DNA of 64,000 nt from Allobosea sp. Leaf344 (GTDB lineage Bacteria; Pseudomonadota; Alphaproteobacteria; Rhizobiales; Beijerinckiaceae), in the NCBI RefSeq assembly GCF_001426225.1, contig NZ_LMRT01000001.1, forward strand, positions 927,613 through 991,612. Reading direction: 5' to 3'. The position numbers were made by a program, and so were the translations under genes. Below are positions 8,357 to 16,321 of this stretch, in pieces; the stretch's first letter is position 1; every line of letters starts with the position of its first letter. The notes beneath the pieces are model-generated. The model made no database searches. It had not been told where the DNA came from and was given only the letters and a program-made list of their open reading frames with translations.

Positions 8357-9070
8357 TCACAGCGTCGCATAGATGCTGCAAGCCAGGTCGAGGTCATAGA
8401 AAACGCGACCACGGCCGTTTTTCAGGACAAGCGCCGAACTACAAAATTCCTTCGCAAATTCCATCGAGTGGATGGCCATCAGCATGGCGCAGTCCTTTCC
8501 TCGGCGCACAAACTCGTCGTGACTGCGCTGTTGGAAACGCCTGTCACCAACAAGGATAACTTCGTCAATCAGGTAGCATTCGAAATTGATGGCGAGCGAT
8601 AGTCCAAATGCCAAACGGGCCCGCATGCCGTCGGAATAATATCTGGTTTGGGTAAAGAGTTGACTGCCTAACTCGGTGAAGTCCGCGACATACTCGACCA
8701 GATCCTTTAGCGGTGCGTCATACAGTTTGGCGATAAACCGGCAATTGTCATATCCGGTCATTTGCCCCTCAAAGGCACCGCCCAAGCCGAGCGGCCACGA
8801 CATGTTCAAGCCGCGATGAATTTTCCCAGATGTCGGTCGCTCGACACCTGCGAGAAGGCTGATCAGGGTCGATTTCCCAGCACCGTTGCGCCCCAGGATG
8901 GCCATCCGCTCGCCCATCCGCACGGAAAACGAAATATCATCTAGAACTCGGCGTGGCCCGTGTTCGGTATGGAATTCCTTGACAACGTTCTCCGCGCGGA
9001 TCGAACGCTCGGAAATTTGGTCAGCCAAAACGATGCCCCGCATGGGCTCCAAAGCGAATGAAGTGGTCAT
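8357..9070 (-). CDS. Capsular polysaccharide ABC transporter ATP-binding protein (KpsT/CtrD-like)
   Basis: This is the ATPase of an ABC-2 type polysaccharide exporter. The Walker A motif is GRNGAGKST; the signature region is YYSDGMRARLAF, with the SDG variant usual for KpsT/Wzt proteins rather than LSGGQ; Walker B is CYLIDEV followed by VGD. The length of 237 residues after the ATG at 9070 is slightly longer than typical KpsT (about 220), with a poorly conserved N-terminal extension. There is no C-terminal Wzt-like carbohydrate-binding domain, as expected for KpsT. The start at 9070 leaves 10 bases after the KpsE-like stop, while a TTG at 9109 would overlap it. It should pair with the KpsM-like permease encoded on the other strand at 11.7-12.5 kb. 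Confidence 0.9.
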   Translation of the reverse strand: MTTSFALEPMRGIVLADQISERSIRAENVVKEFHTEHGPRRVLDDISFSVRMGERMAILGRNGAGKSTLISLLAGVERPTSGKIHRGLNMSWPLGLGGAFEGQMTGYDNCRFIAKLYDAPLKDLVEYVADFTELGSQLFTQTRYYSDGMRARLAFGLSLAINFECYLIDEVILVGDRRFQQRSHDEFVRRGKDCAMLMAIHSMEFAKEFCSSALVLKNGRGRVFYDLDLACSIYATL

Positions 9071-9080
9071 CTCAACAAGC

Positions 9081-10274
9081 TCACGGCTGGTGCTCTCGGA
9101 CGTTTGCAATCAGGGAGCTCAGAATTGTGTAAGCTGCGAAGCTCAAGGCCATCGAGATAGCGATCCACATGATGCGTTTAGGCTGGGCGGGGTAGTCACT
9201 TGCACGCGGCTCGACAACCCGCTCGAGGTAGATCTGCTGGCGCTGCGCCTCCATACGAGCATTCTCGAGGGACGCCAGCGCGGAGGCCAGCGTTCGGTCG
9301 GCAAATTCGCGTTCGAGAATCAGTCGCTCGTAATCGGCAATAAGCGGTGCCAGTGCCTGTGCCGTACCACCAATCCGACGCTTCTCCTCCACAATCTGAA
9401 GTTCAAGCGCCTGCATGCGGTTCCGCAGATTAGCAATCTGTGGCCCCTGTGGGGCGCTTCGCAGCATCTCCGACAATTGTGCATTCACCTGGGCGAGCTC
9501 GAAGGAAAGTTTCCCGATTGTCTCCAGTAAAGAAGCCGATGTTTTAGCGGGATCAACGGTGCCTACCTTCGTGCGGAAGGCTGTCAGCTCTTCCCGTCGC
9601 GCGAATGCTCGCTCCTTAGCAGACGCAACCTCGCGCTCGGCGGCCGCAATCGTGTCGCGACGCGCACGGTCATTCAGTCGATTGACCAAGGCTTCGGCCC
9701 CATCGATCAAGGTCGTCGCCATTTTAACGGAATCATCAGGTCGAAAGGCCTGAACCGTTAGCTTGCTAATGCCTGTCGAACTATCCTGCTTGATATCGAT
9801 GAATTTAAGATAATGTTCGAAAAGCTTCTCCTGCAGATCGCCGGAAAAAATGTTGGGAAACCGCCAAAGGAAATCTGCCTCGGGGCGGGAGAACATGCCG
9901 CGAAGATCTGCGGAATTGACGAGCAGCGTCATTGCATCGCGAGATTTGATAAACTCATGCAAGGCGCTCGCTTCATCGTCAGCTCGCGCCGTGCCCGTTG
10001 TCTGGATGAGACTGGTCAGCTGGTCGACACTGGCGCGACTCGGGCTACGCACGACAAATTGCGCTTCCGTGGTAAAGCGATCAGCCGCGATCAAGCCGAA
10101 ATATATGACTGCCAACAGGCTTGGGAGCACAAAAATCCCCAAAAAAAAGCGATTTCGCTGCAGCCAACCTGCTCGTCGGTCAAACGCTGCATCGATCGCC
10201 TTTATTCCGCCTGCCCGCACTGGGACAAGCTCAATGTAATTAGGAGTTGCTTCTGGTTGGGGTACAGGGGCCAT
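9081..10274 (-). CDS. Capsule export inner-membrane protein (KpsE/CtrB/BexC-like), copy 1
   Basis: This is a polysaccharide co-polymerase type protein of 397 residues. It has a first membrane segment (FFLGIFVLPSLLAVIYFGLIAADRF), the EAQFVVRSPSR start of the periplasmic domain, a long coiled-coil region (about residues 210-345), and a final membrane segment (IMWIAISMALSFAAYTILSSLIA). This matches the KpsE/CtrB family that links the inner-membrane ABC exporter to the outer-membrane channel. It is the first gene of a leftward unit with the KpsT-like ATPase and the 7344-8315 gene. A second, clearly related protein is encoded divergently at 10422, so this locus carries two KpsE-like proteins. Confidence 0.88.
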   Translation of the reverse strand: MAPVPQPEATPNYIELVPVRAGGIKAIDAAFDRRAGWLQRNRFFLGIFVLPSLLAVIYFGLIAADRFTTEAQFVVRSPSRASVDQLTSLIQTTGTARADDEASALHEFIKSRDAMTLLVNSADLRGMFSRPEADFLWRFPNIFSGDLQEKLFEHYLKFIDIKQDSSTGISKLTVQAFRPDDSVKMATTLIDGAEALVNRLNDRARRDTIAAAEREVASAKERAFARREELTAFRTKVGTVDPAKTSASLLETIGKLSFELAQVNAQLSEMLRSAPQGPQIANLRNRMQALELQIVEEKRRIGGTAQALAPLIADYERLILEREFADRTLASALASLENARMEAQRQQIYLERVVEPRASDYPAQPKRIMWIAISMALSFAAYTILSSLIANVREHQP

Positions 10275-10421
10275 CCTCGACTTCTACTCTCCGCTTCGGA
10301 ATGATAGATAGCAGCTTAGCTGGCAGACAGGAACATAATCGCCAATGCCGACCCTCGAAGCGACGAGTCGCGCTATGCCTGCGGCAAGCTCAAAGCGCGA
10401 AACGATCAACGGCAGGACGCC

Positions 10422-11684
10422 ATGAGAGAGCGCTTGTACCAACTGTCTCGCCGTCTGCAGCCCGGGTGGCATTCTTACAGACAATCTGCGCACGTTGGCC
10501 GCCCTGGGTCGACGTTGCCGGACCGGGGTCCCGAACCTCTTCCTAAGCCTATCGAACGAATTCGTACGTCGGGGACTACGCTTTGGCGATGGACGCGGGC
10601 GAAGCTCTTTTTTGGGGTAGTCGTTCTCCTTCCCTCGGCGTTGGCATCAGCCTATTTTGGGTTTGTTGCTTCAGACCGTTTCGTTTCAGAATCATCATTT
10701 GTCGTCCGGTCGGCCAAACAGCCTTTAGCAGGAGGGTTGGGCAGCCTGCTGCAGATGACCGGCATTTCACGCTCACAGGACGACGCATATTCCGTTCAGG
10801 AATACATCTTGTCCCGCGACGCGGTCGCAGCTTTGTCGCATCGCCTCAATTTGCGGGATATTTTCGCGCGTCCTGGAGCGGACTTTATCGCCCGCTTTCC
10901 AAGCCCCATTTCGGGGGATACCGATGAGGAACTGTTTTTACATTATAAGAGGATGGTCGAGACTACTCACGTCTCCACAACAGGCATAACCACGTTGCGT
11001 GTCCAAGCCTTTCGCCCGGACGATGCGCTTGCCATCAACCGGGCACTTCTCACGCTCGGCGAAGAGTTGGTGAACCGGATGAACACACGCATCCGTGAAG
11101 ATTCTGTTCGGTTTGCTGAAGGCGAAGTCAGCCGCGCGCAAGATCGGCTCGTCGAGACGCAAATTAAGATCACCGAATTTCGCAACAGAGAATTAATGCT
11201 GGACCCTAGCAAGAGTTCACTCCTCGTCGCTGAACTGATTGGACGCCTATCTGCTGAGTTGGCGGCGGTGACAGCTCAGTTGCGAGAAGTAGAGGCGGCG
11301 TCCCCCAACTCGCCACAGATTCCAGGGCTTCGGCGTCGAGCTGAGGCACTCGAGGGTCAAGTTGCACTGGAGCGTCAACGGGTGTCAAACTCCTCTGATG
11401 GCCTCGCCAGTAAGATTGCTGATTTCGAGCGACTGAGCCTCGAGCGAGATTTTTCGGTAAAAGCTCTCGCGTCATCTGTGACCAGCCTAGAACTCGCGCG
11501 CAATGAGGCTAGACGCCAACTATTGTATCTCGAGCGAGTTGTTGAGCCTCACGCAGCGGACTACTCGGCAGAGCCACAGCGTCTAAGGATGACCTTGATT
11601 ATCTGTATGGCATCCATTCTTGTTTTCTTTATCGGGTGGCTCTTTTCTGCGGGAATTAAGGAGCATAGCGTTGCCGGCCACTGA
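10422..11684 (+). CDS. Capsule export inner-membrane protein (KpsE/CtrB/BexC-like), copy 2
   Basis: This protein of 420 residues has the same plan as the neighbour on the other strand: a membrane segment (LFFGVVVLLPSALASAYFGF), then SESSFVVRSAKQP, a long coiled-coil part, YLERVVEPHAADYSAEPQR, and a closing membrane segment (LIICMASILVFFIGWLF). The shared YLERVVEP.A.DY motif before the last helix shows that the two are paralogues. The N-terminal 60 residues before the first helix are basic and Pro-rich and longer than in copy 1. GGCAGGA lies upstream of the ATG. The KpsM-like permease gene overlaps its 3' end, so the two are translationally linked. Confidence 0.88.
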   Translation: MRERLYQLSRRLQPGWHSYRQSAHVGRPGSTLPDRGPEPLPKPIERIRTSGTTLWRWTRAKLFFGVVVLLPSALASAYFGFVASDRFVSESSFVVRSAKQPLAGGLGSLLQMTGISRSQDDAYSVQEYILSRDAVAALSHRLNLRDIFARPGADFIARFPSPISGDTDEELFLHYKRMVETTHVSTTGITTLRVQAFRPDDALAINRALLTLGEELVNRMNTRIREDSVRFAEGEVSRAQDRLVETQIKITEFRNRELMLDPSKSSLLVAELIGRLSAELAAVTAQLREVEAASPNSPQIPGLRRRAEALEGQVALERQRVSNSSDGLASKIADFERLSLERDFSVKALASSVTSLELARNEARRQLLYLERVVEPHAADYSAEPQRLRMTLIICMASILVFFIGWLFSAGIKEHSVAGH

Positions 11685-12477
11685 ATTTTCAAAAAGCCCG
11701 CAGCAGGCTTCAATTTTTAGATCTATTGCGATCCAGTCGCGCACCATGAGTGCGTTGGCTGTTCGGTTTATTATGACCCGGTACGGGCGTGAGAATATAG
11801 GGTTTCTATGGCTTATTCTCGAGCCAATGCTACTCTGTGTAGGCGTCATGGCGCTTTGGTCGATTTTGAAAGGAGGATATGAACATGGTGTCCAGATTAT
11901 TGCGATCGTATTTACGGGTTACATGCCGTTAACGCTACTGAGACATTTGTCGAATTCTGGAATTTTTATTTTGCGGTCTTCTAAAAATACTTTGATACAT
12001 CGGAATATTACTTACTACGATAATTTAATATCTCGTTTTTGTATGGAATTTTTAGCAACTTCGGCGGCCGCGTTAGTGATTTATGCGGTGCTTATAATCT
12101 TTCGCTTTGTTGAACCCGCGCATGATTTTGGTATGATTCTGGCTGGCTGGTTGTTAATGGGCTGTATTGCGTCTGCGATGGGTTGTCTTTACGCAGGCCT
12201 TTCTGAGCTTTCCGAACCTATTGAAAAATTTATGCCCGCTTTTAATTATCTTATGCTACCGTTGTCGGGATGTTTTTTTATGGTGAATTGGCTTCCATTC
12301 GAAGCTCAACAGTTAGTGCTATACATCCCGCTCGTTCATGCCTTTGAAGCGATACGCGCCGGAATGTTTGGCCCATCAATCATCACGCACTATTCCTTGT
12401 CTTATGGATTTGGTTGCGCGCTTATTATCGCCAGTTCCGGTATTCTGCTGATTAACTGGGTCCGCGACCGAGTATAA
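11671..12477 (+). CDS. Capsular polysaccharide ABC transporter permease (KpsM/CtrC-like)
   Basis: This is an ABC-2 type inner-membrane permease of about 268 residues. It begins with a cytoplasmic helix (SALAVRFIMTRYGRENIGFLWLILEPM, a typical KpsM/Wzm start), followed by about six hydrophobic segments and the motif LMLPLSGCFFMVNWLP before the last helices. It should form the channel with the KpsT-like ATPase. The start was set at the TTG at 11671 because AAGGAG at 11658-11663 lies 7 bases before it; the longer open frame back to 11620 lacks such a site. It overlaps the KpsE copy 2 gene by 14 bases. Base composition is clearly lower in GC than the flanking cob region. The gene is followed by insertion-sequence debris. 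Confidence 0.87.
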   Translation: MPATEFSKSPQQASIFRSIAIQSRTMSALAVRFIMTRYGRENIGFLWLILEPMLLCVGVMALWSILKGGYEHGVQIIAIVFTGYMPLTLLRHLSNSGIFILRSSKNTLIHRNITYYDNLISRFCMEFLATSAAALVIYAVLIIFRFVEPAHDFGMILAGWLLMGCIASAMGCLYAGLSELSEPIEKFMPAFNYLMLPLSGCFFMVNWLPFEAQQLVLYIPLVHAFEAIRAGMFGPSIITHYSLSYGFGCALIIASSGILLINWVRDRV

Positions 12478-12595
12478 TCTAGGAGGCCTGACGTTGCCCC
12501 TCTGAGATAATCCAGTTCGAAACTCGTTCTGGCCAATTATGGGCCTGCCCCCGATGCTGGACCGGCTCGCTGGCCGCTTCCAGGGGGTAAAACGG

Positions 12596-13109
12596 TCACC
12601 GCGGGCTGCATGCCGGTGGCCGATTGACGAGCGATATCGGGGTCTTGTTTCCGATCGCACTATGAGGTCGTAGCTCGTTGTACTCCCTTCGCCAAGCCTC
12701 CACTTTCTCCCGCGCATCGGGCAGGCTCATGAACCAGTGGGCGTTAAGACATTCAGTCCGGAACTTCCCGTTGAACGACTCGATGAAGGCATTGTCCGTT
12801 GGCTTGCCCGGGCGGGAGAAGTCGAGGGTGACGCCGCGCTGATAGGCCCACAGGTCGAGGTCGCGACTGACGAACTCGGTACCTTGGTCGACCCGGATAC
12901 TGGCCGGGAAACCATGGGCTGCGCCGACCTGCTCCAGCACCTCGACGACGTCGGCGCCGCGGAAGTTGAAGCGAACGTCCAGCCCCGGCGAGAACCGGCT
13001 GAAGGTGTCGACGATGGTCAGAACCCGCAGCTTGCGGCCAGTGGCGAGCTGTCGCTGGGCGTTGAATTCTCCCTGAAAGTGGGCGCCGAGAATTCCCTGG
13101 CTGGCGTCC
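12596..13109 (-). pseudogene. IS3-family transposase orfB, 5'-truncated remnant
   Basis: The minus strand encodes the C-terminal part of an IS3-family (probably IS407 group) DDE transposase: [59 protein letters not shown] and [15 protein letters not shown]. The last two of the DDE residues (D in RVDQGTEF, E in FIESFNGK) and the first (D in VDTFSRF) are present. The sequence homologous to the start of orfB and all of orfA are missing; similarity stops near 13109, at the edge of a 36-base palindrome. It is therefore a dead fragment, cut by later insertions. Confidence 0.75.
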
Positions 13110-13111
13110 TT

Positions 13112-13147
13112 GCCTGAAGCTGCGGGGCGCGCCCCGCAGCTTCAGGC
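13112..13147. repeat. Perfect 36-base palindrome at an IS junction
   Basis: The 18 bases at 13112-13129 are the exact reverse complement of 13130-13147, with no spacer. It lies exactly between the IS3 transposase remnant and the IS21-type istA gene. Two abutted identical element ends could give such a structure; so could a recombination site. It could form a very stable hairpin. Confidence 0.85.
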
Positions 13148-13200
13148 TTTCCACCTGTCGTCGATGATGTCCGCCGTGGGAACGGCAGGGGGCGGCGGCG

Positions 13201-13990
13201 GTGGTCCAGCTTGGAGAACTGATGATGATCCTGGATCTTCACCGCCAGGGACTGTCCGTGACGGCGATCGCGCGTCGCACGGGGCGTGATCCCAAGACGA
13301 TCCGCAAATTCATCGAGCGGGGTCTGGAACTGCCGGCCTACGGGCCGCGCCAGGTTGGCCGGCCCAACAAGATCACGCCCTATCTCGATTATGTGCGCGA
13401 GCGGATCGCGGCCTTCCCCGAACTGACGGCGACCCGCCTGACGCGGGAGTTGCGCGAGCGCGGCTGCACCGGCGCCTATACAGCCGTGAAGCGGTTCGTG
13501 GCGGCGATCCGGCCGAGCGACGGCCCCAAGCCTTTCGAGGTTCGCTTCGAGACGCCTCCCGGCCATCAGGCCCAGGTCGACTTCGCGCGCTTCGTCACGG
13601 TGTTCGAGGACGAGCCCGGCATCACCCGGATCATCTGGCTGTTCTGGATGGTGCTGGGCCATTCCCGGCACATCGTCGCCCGCTTCGGGCTGCATCAGGA
13701 TCTGCAAACCCTGCTGCGTTGCCATATGGCCGCGTTTGCCGCGATGGGCGGCGTGCCGATCGAGATCCTCTACGACCGCATGAAGACGGCGGTGACGGGC
13801 GAGGACGATCAGGGCCACATCGTCTACAACCGGTCCCTCCTCGCGCTGGCGAAGCATTACGGCTTCCATCCACGCGCCTGCCGGCCCTATCGGGCCAAGA
13901 CGAAGGGAAAGGTCGAGCGCCCCTTCAGCTATATTCGCAAGGACTTCTTCCTGGCGCGCTCGTTCCGGAATCTCGACGATCTGAACGCGT
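13201..13990 (+). pseudogene. istA: IS21-family transposase IstA, 3'-truncated
   Basis: The reading frame gives an IS21 IstA N-terminus with the helix-turn-helix LSVTAIARRTGRDPKTIRKF, followed by the DDE core: HQAQVDFARF, ILYDRMKTAV and KGKVERPFSY. Similarity ends at about DDLNAL near 13987. There the ATG of an IS481-type transposase begins in another frame, and the remaining 30 codons of the open frame are a shadow of that gene. The last 150 or so residues of IstA and the whole istB helper gene are missing, so the element cannot move on its own. Confidence 0.8.
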
Positions 13991-13991
13991 T

Positions 13992-14953
13992 ATGGCAGGA
14001 GTTCTTCACGGCAGCGCCCGCACGACGCCGCGAGTTCGAGCCGAGCTCCAAGCGTCGCAAGAGACGACCAGTGTCCTTGCCAGACGATATGGGCTGAGCC
14101 GAACGACCGTTGCGAAATGGCGTGAGCGGACGTCGACGTCGGACGCTCGGATGGGGCCCCGCGATCCGCGCAGCACGGTTCTTTCCTTGGCTGAGGAAGC
14201 GATGGTCTTTGAGTTCCGTCGCCGTACGCTGCTGCCACTCGACGACGTTCTCGGCTGTCTGAGAGACGCTATTCCGGCGCTGACGCGTTCGAGCTTGCAT
14301 CGTTGCCTGGAGCGCCACGGCATCTCACGGCTTCCGCAAAGCGAAGAGAAGGCTTCAAAACGAGGCACGTTCGCCGCGACGACGATCGGCTACGTCCATA
14401 TCGATCACTGCGAGCTGCGCTTGGCTGACGGCAAACTGCACATGTTCCTGGCAATCGATCGCGTCTCGAAGTTCACCTCGAGTTCCACGATCGCACCAAG
14501 ATGCTGAACGGGACTGCTTTCCTGGAGAACGTGATCGCAGCGTTTCCCTATGCGATCCACACGGTCCTGACCGACAACGGTATGGCCTTCGCCGACCTGC
14601 CGAAGAACCGCAATGGCATCTCCCGACAGTGGGGGCCGCCCATGTTCGACCGCCTCTGTCTCGCACACGGCATCGAGCACAAGCTGACCAAGCCCTATCA
14701 TCCTTGGACAAATGGTCAGGCCGAGCGGATGAACCGCACGATCAAGGACGCAACGACCAAGGTCTTCCACTACCCCGACCTCGAAAGCTTGAAGGCTCAC
14801 GTGCTGGCCTTCGTCGCCGCCTACAACTTCGCCAAGCATCTGAAGGCTCTGCGATGGCGAACGCCATTCGAGGCCATCTGTCAGGCATGGACGAAAGACC
14901 CGTCACCCTTCAAGATCAACCCGCGTCACCTCATGCCGGGACCAAACACCTAA
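13992..14953 (+). pseudogene. IS481-family transposase with internal frameshift
   Basis: The first part reads MAGVLHGSARTTPRVRAELQ, then the helix-turn-helix SVLARRYGLSRTTVAKWRER, then GPRDPRSTVLSLAEEA and FRRRTLLPLDDVLG, and the catalytic start YVHIDHCELRLADGKLHMF. The frame breaks at about 14490 just after IDRVSKFT. It continues in the next frame with MLNGTAFLENVIAAFPYAIH, the second D in TVLTDNGMAF and the final E in NGQAERMNRTIKDA. The gene thus has the right parts but needs a frameshift repair. It is inserted into the IS21 istA gene. A second, shorter copy lies in the opposite direction at 23283-23570. Confidence 0.8.
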
Positions 14954-14960
14954 GGAGCCA

Positions 14961-15180
14961 AATCGTTCTTGGCGCGAAGCTGATGCCCGACAAAGCCTAC
15001 GACGCCAAACCCTTGCGCGCGCTCGTCAATTTACCCTACAGCCTTAGCCAACACTCGCCCAAGATAACCGGACAGACCTGATCTGCGTTAGCCGCCTCCT
15101 CTATAATGACAGGAAACTAATCAAGCGCTTCTTCACCAATATCAAGCTCCGCCGCATCGACACATCACGAATCGCCGCGA
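14961..15180 (+). mobile_element. Probable IS5-family remnant
   Basis: Two short stretches on the plus strand recall IS5-family transposase C-terminal parts: KLMPDKAYDAKPLRALV (like the ADKGYD segment) and LIKRFFTNIKLRRIDTSRIA (like the RFFxxIKxxRRIATRY segment). They are separated by non-matching sequence and stops, so only decayed fragments remain. It fills the gap between the IS481 copy and the wecB stop codon. Confidence 0.4.
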
Positions 15181-15203
15181 CCAAACACCTAACCCCAGTT
15201 CGC

Positions 15204-16316
15204 TCATTCATTCGAGAAATGCGCCTCCAAAGCATTGACGATCTGTAAACTCGCGGTCCCATCCCCGTACGGCGAGCGCCCTTTAACCATAGCCTGGTAG
15301 TGTACCGAATGTCTCAGCACTCGACCGATCGACTCGACTATGTAATCGGCATCAGATCCTACAAGTATGGCGCACCCGTCTTCAATAGACTCAGGACGCT
15401 CTGTGGAGTTGCGCGCTACGAAAACCGGTTTTCCGAGGGCCGGTGCCTCCTCTTGAATCCCACCGCTATCTGTCAAGATTACAGTAGCAGCACGCATCGC
15501 GGCAACCATGTCCGGGTAGTCCAGCGGCTCAGTCAACTCTATACGTGAAACGTTTCCAAGCAACTCATAAGCAATAGAGCGCACGTTTGGATTTGGATGA
15601 ACCGGATAAAGAACTGAAAGGTCGGGAAACTCTTCGGTCAACCTCAAAACCGCGCCGAAGATTGAGCGGATAGGAACTCCAAAATTCTCTCTTCTATGCA
15701 ATGTTAACAATAACTTTCGCCCTGCATCATCGCTGATCTCTCTTTTTTTATTCTGGCGATCAGTCCAAAACAACGCATCAATAACCGTGTTACCAGTCAT
15801 TAGTATTTTTTCTTTTGATATACCCTCGTCGCAAAGCGCATTGTACGCCCGCCACGTCGGCGCAAAATTGAAACGACTTATTAAAGAGACGACCAGTCTG
15901 TTAAATTCCTCTGGAAAAGGCTGCATCAGATCGCCCGTTCGAAGTCCTGCCTCAACGTGGGCAAAAGGGACTCCGGCGTAAAAGCAGGACTGGGCGGCGG
16001 CCATAACTGTCGTGGTGTCCCCCTGCGCTATTACAAGATCTGGCGCACTGTTCGCCAAAGCCTCTCCCATCCCGACCAAAATGCGCGCGTTAAGCCCGGA
16101 TAAGCCCTGCCCAGGAGCCATTACCTCAAAGTTGCGATCCGCCTTGAGCTCAAAAAATTCGAGCAGCGGGTGAAGTAATTCCCGGTGCTGCTCTGTGATC
16201 CAGACCTCAACTATAGTCCAATTACGTCGCTGCAGCTCCCAAATCACAGGTGCCATCTTGATGGCTTCCGGGCGCGTGCCGATCACGCAAACAATGCGCT
16301 TTTTCGAAATGCTCAT
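15204..16316 (-). CDS. wecB: UDP-N-acetylglucosamine 2-epimerase (non-hydrolysing)
   Basis: This enzyme interconverts UDP-GlcNAc and UDP-ManNAc in the cytoplasm, supplying ManNAc or ManNAcA for surface polysaccharide. The protein has 370 residues, normal for the family. Characteristic parts are GTRPEAIKMAPVI at the N-terminus, AQGDTTTVMAAA, HVEAGLRTGD, and LTDSGGIQEEAPALGKPVFV with STERPE. The ATG at 16316 is used rather than a TTG at 16325. It lies 5 bases after the stop of the giant glycosyltransferase gene, so wecB is the last gene of a leftward unit 21846-15204. Its sequence is AT-richer than the cob region. Confidence 0.92.
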   Translation of the reverse strand: MSISKKRIVCVIGTRPEAIKMAPVIWELQRRNWTIVEVWITEQHRELLHPLLEFFELKADRNFEVMAPGQGLSGLNARILVGMGEALANSAPDLVIAQGDTTTVMAAAQSCFYAGVPFAHVEAGLRTGDLMQPFPEEFNRLVVSLISRFNFAPTWRAYNALCDEGISKEKILMTGNTVIDALFWTDRQNKKREISDDAGRKLLLTLHRRENFGVPIRSIFGAVLRLTEEFPDLSVLYPVHPNPNVRSIAYELLGNVSRIELTEPLDYPDMVAAMRAATVILTDSGGIQEEAPALGKPVFVARNSTERPESIEDGCAILVGSDADYIVESIGRVLRHSVHYQAMVKGRSPYGDGTASLQIVNALEAHFSNE

Positions 16317-16321
16317 CTTTA

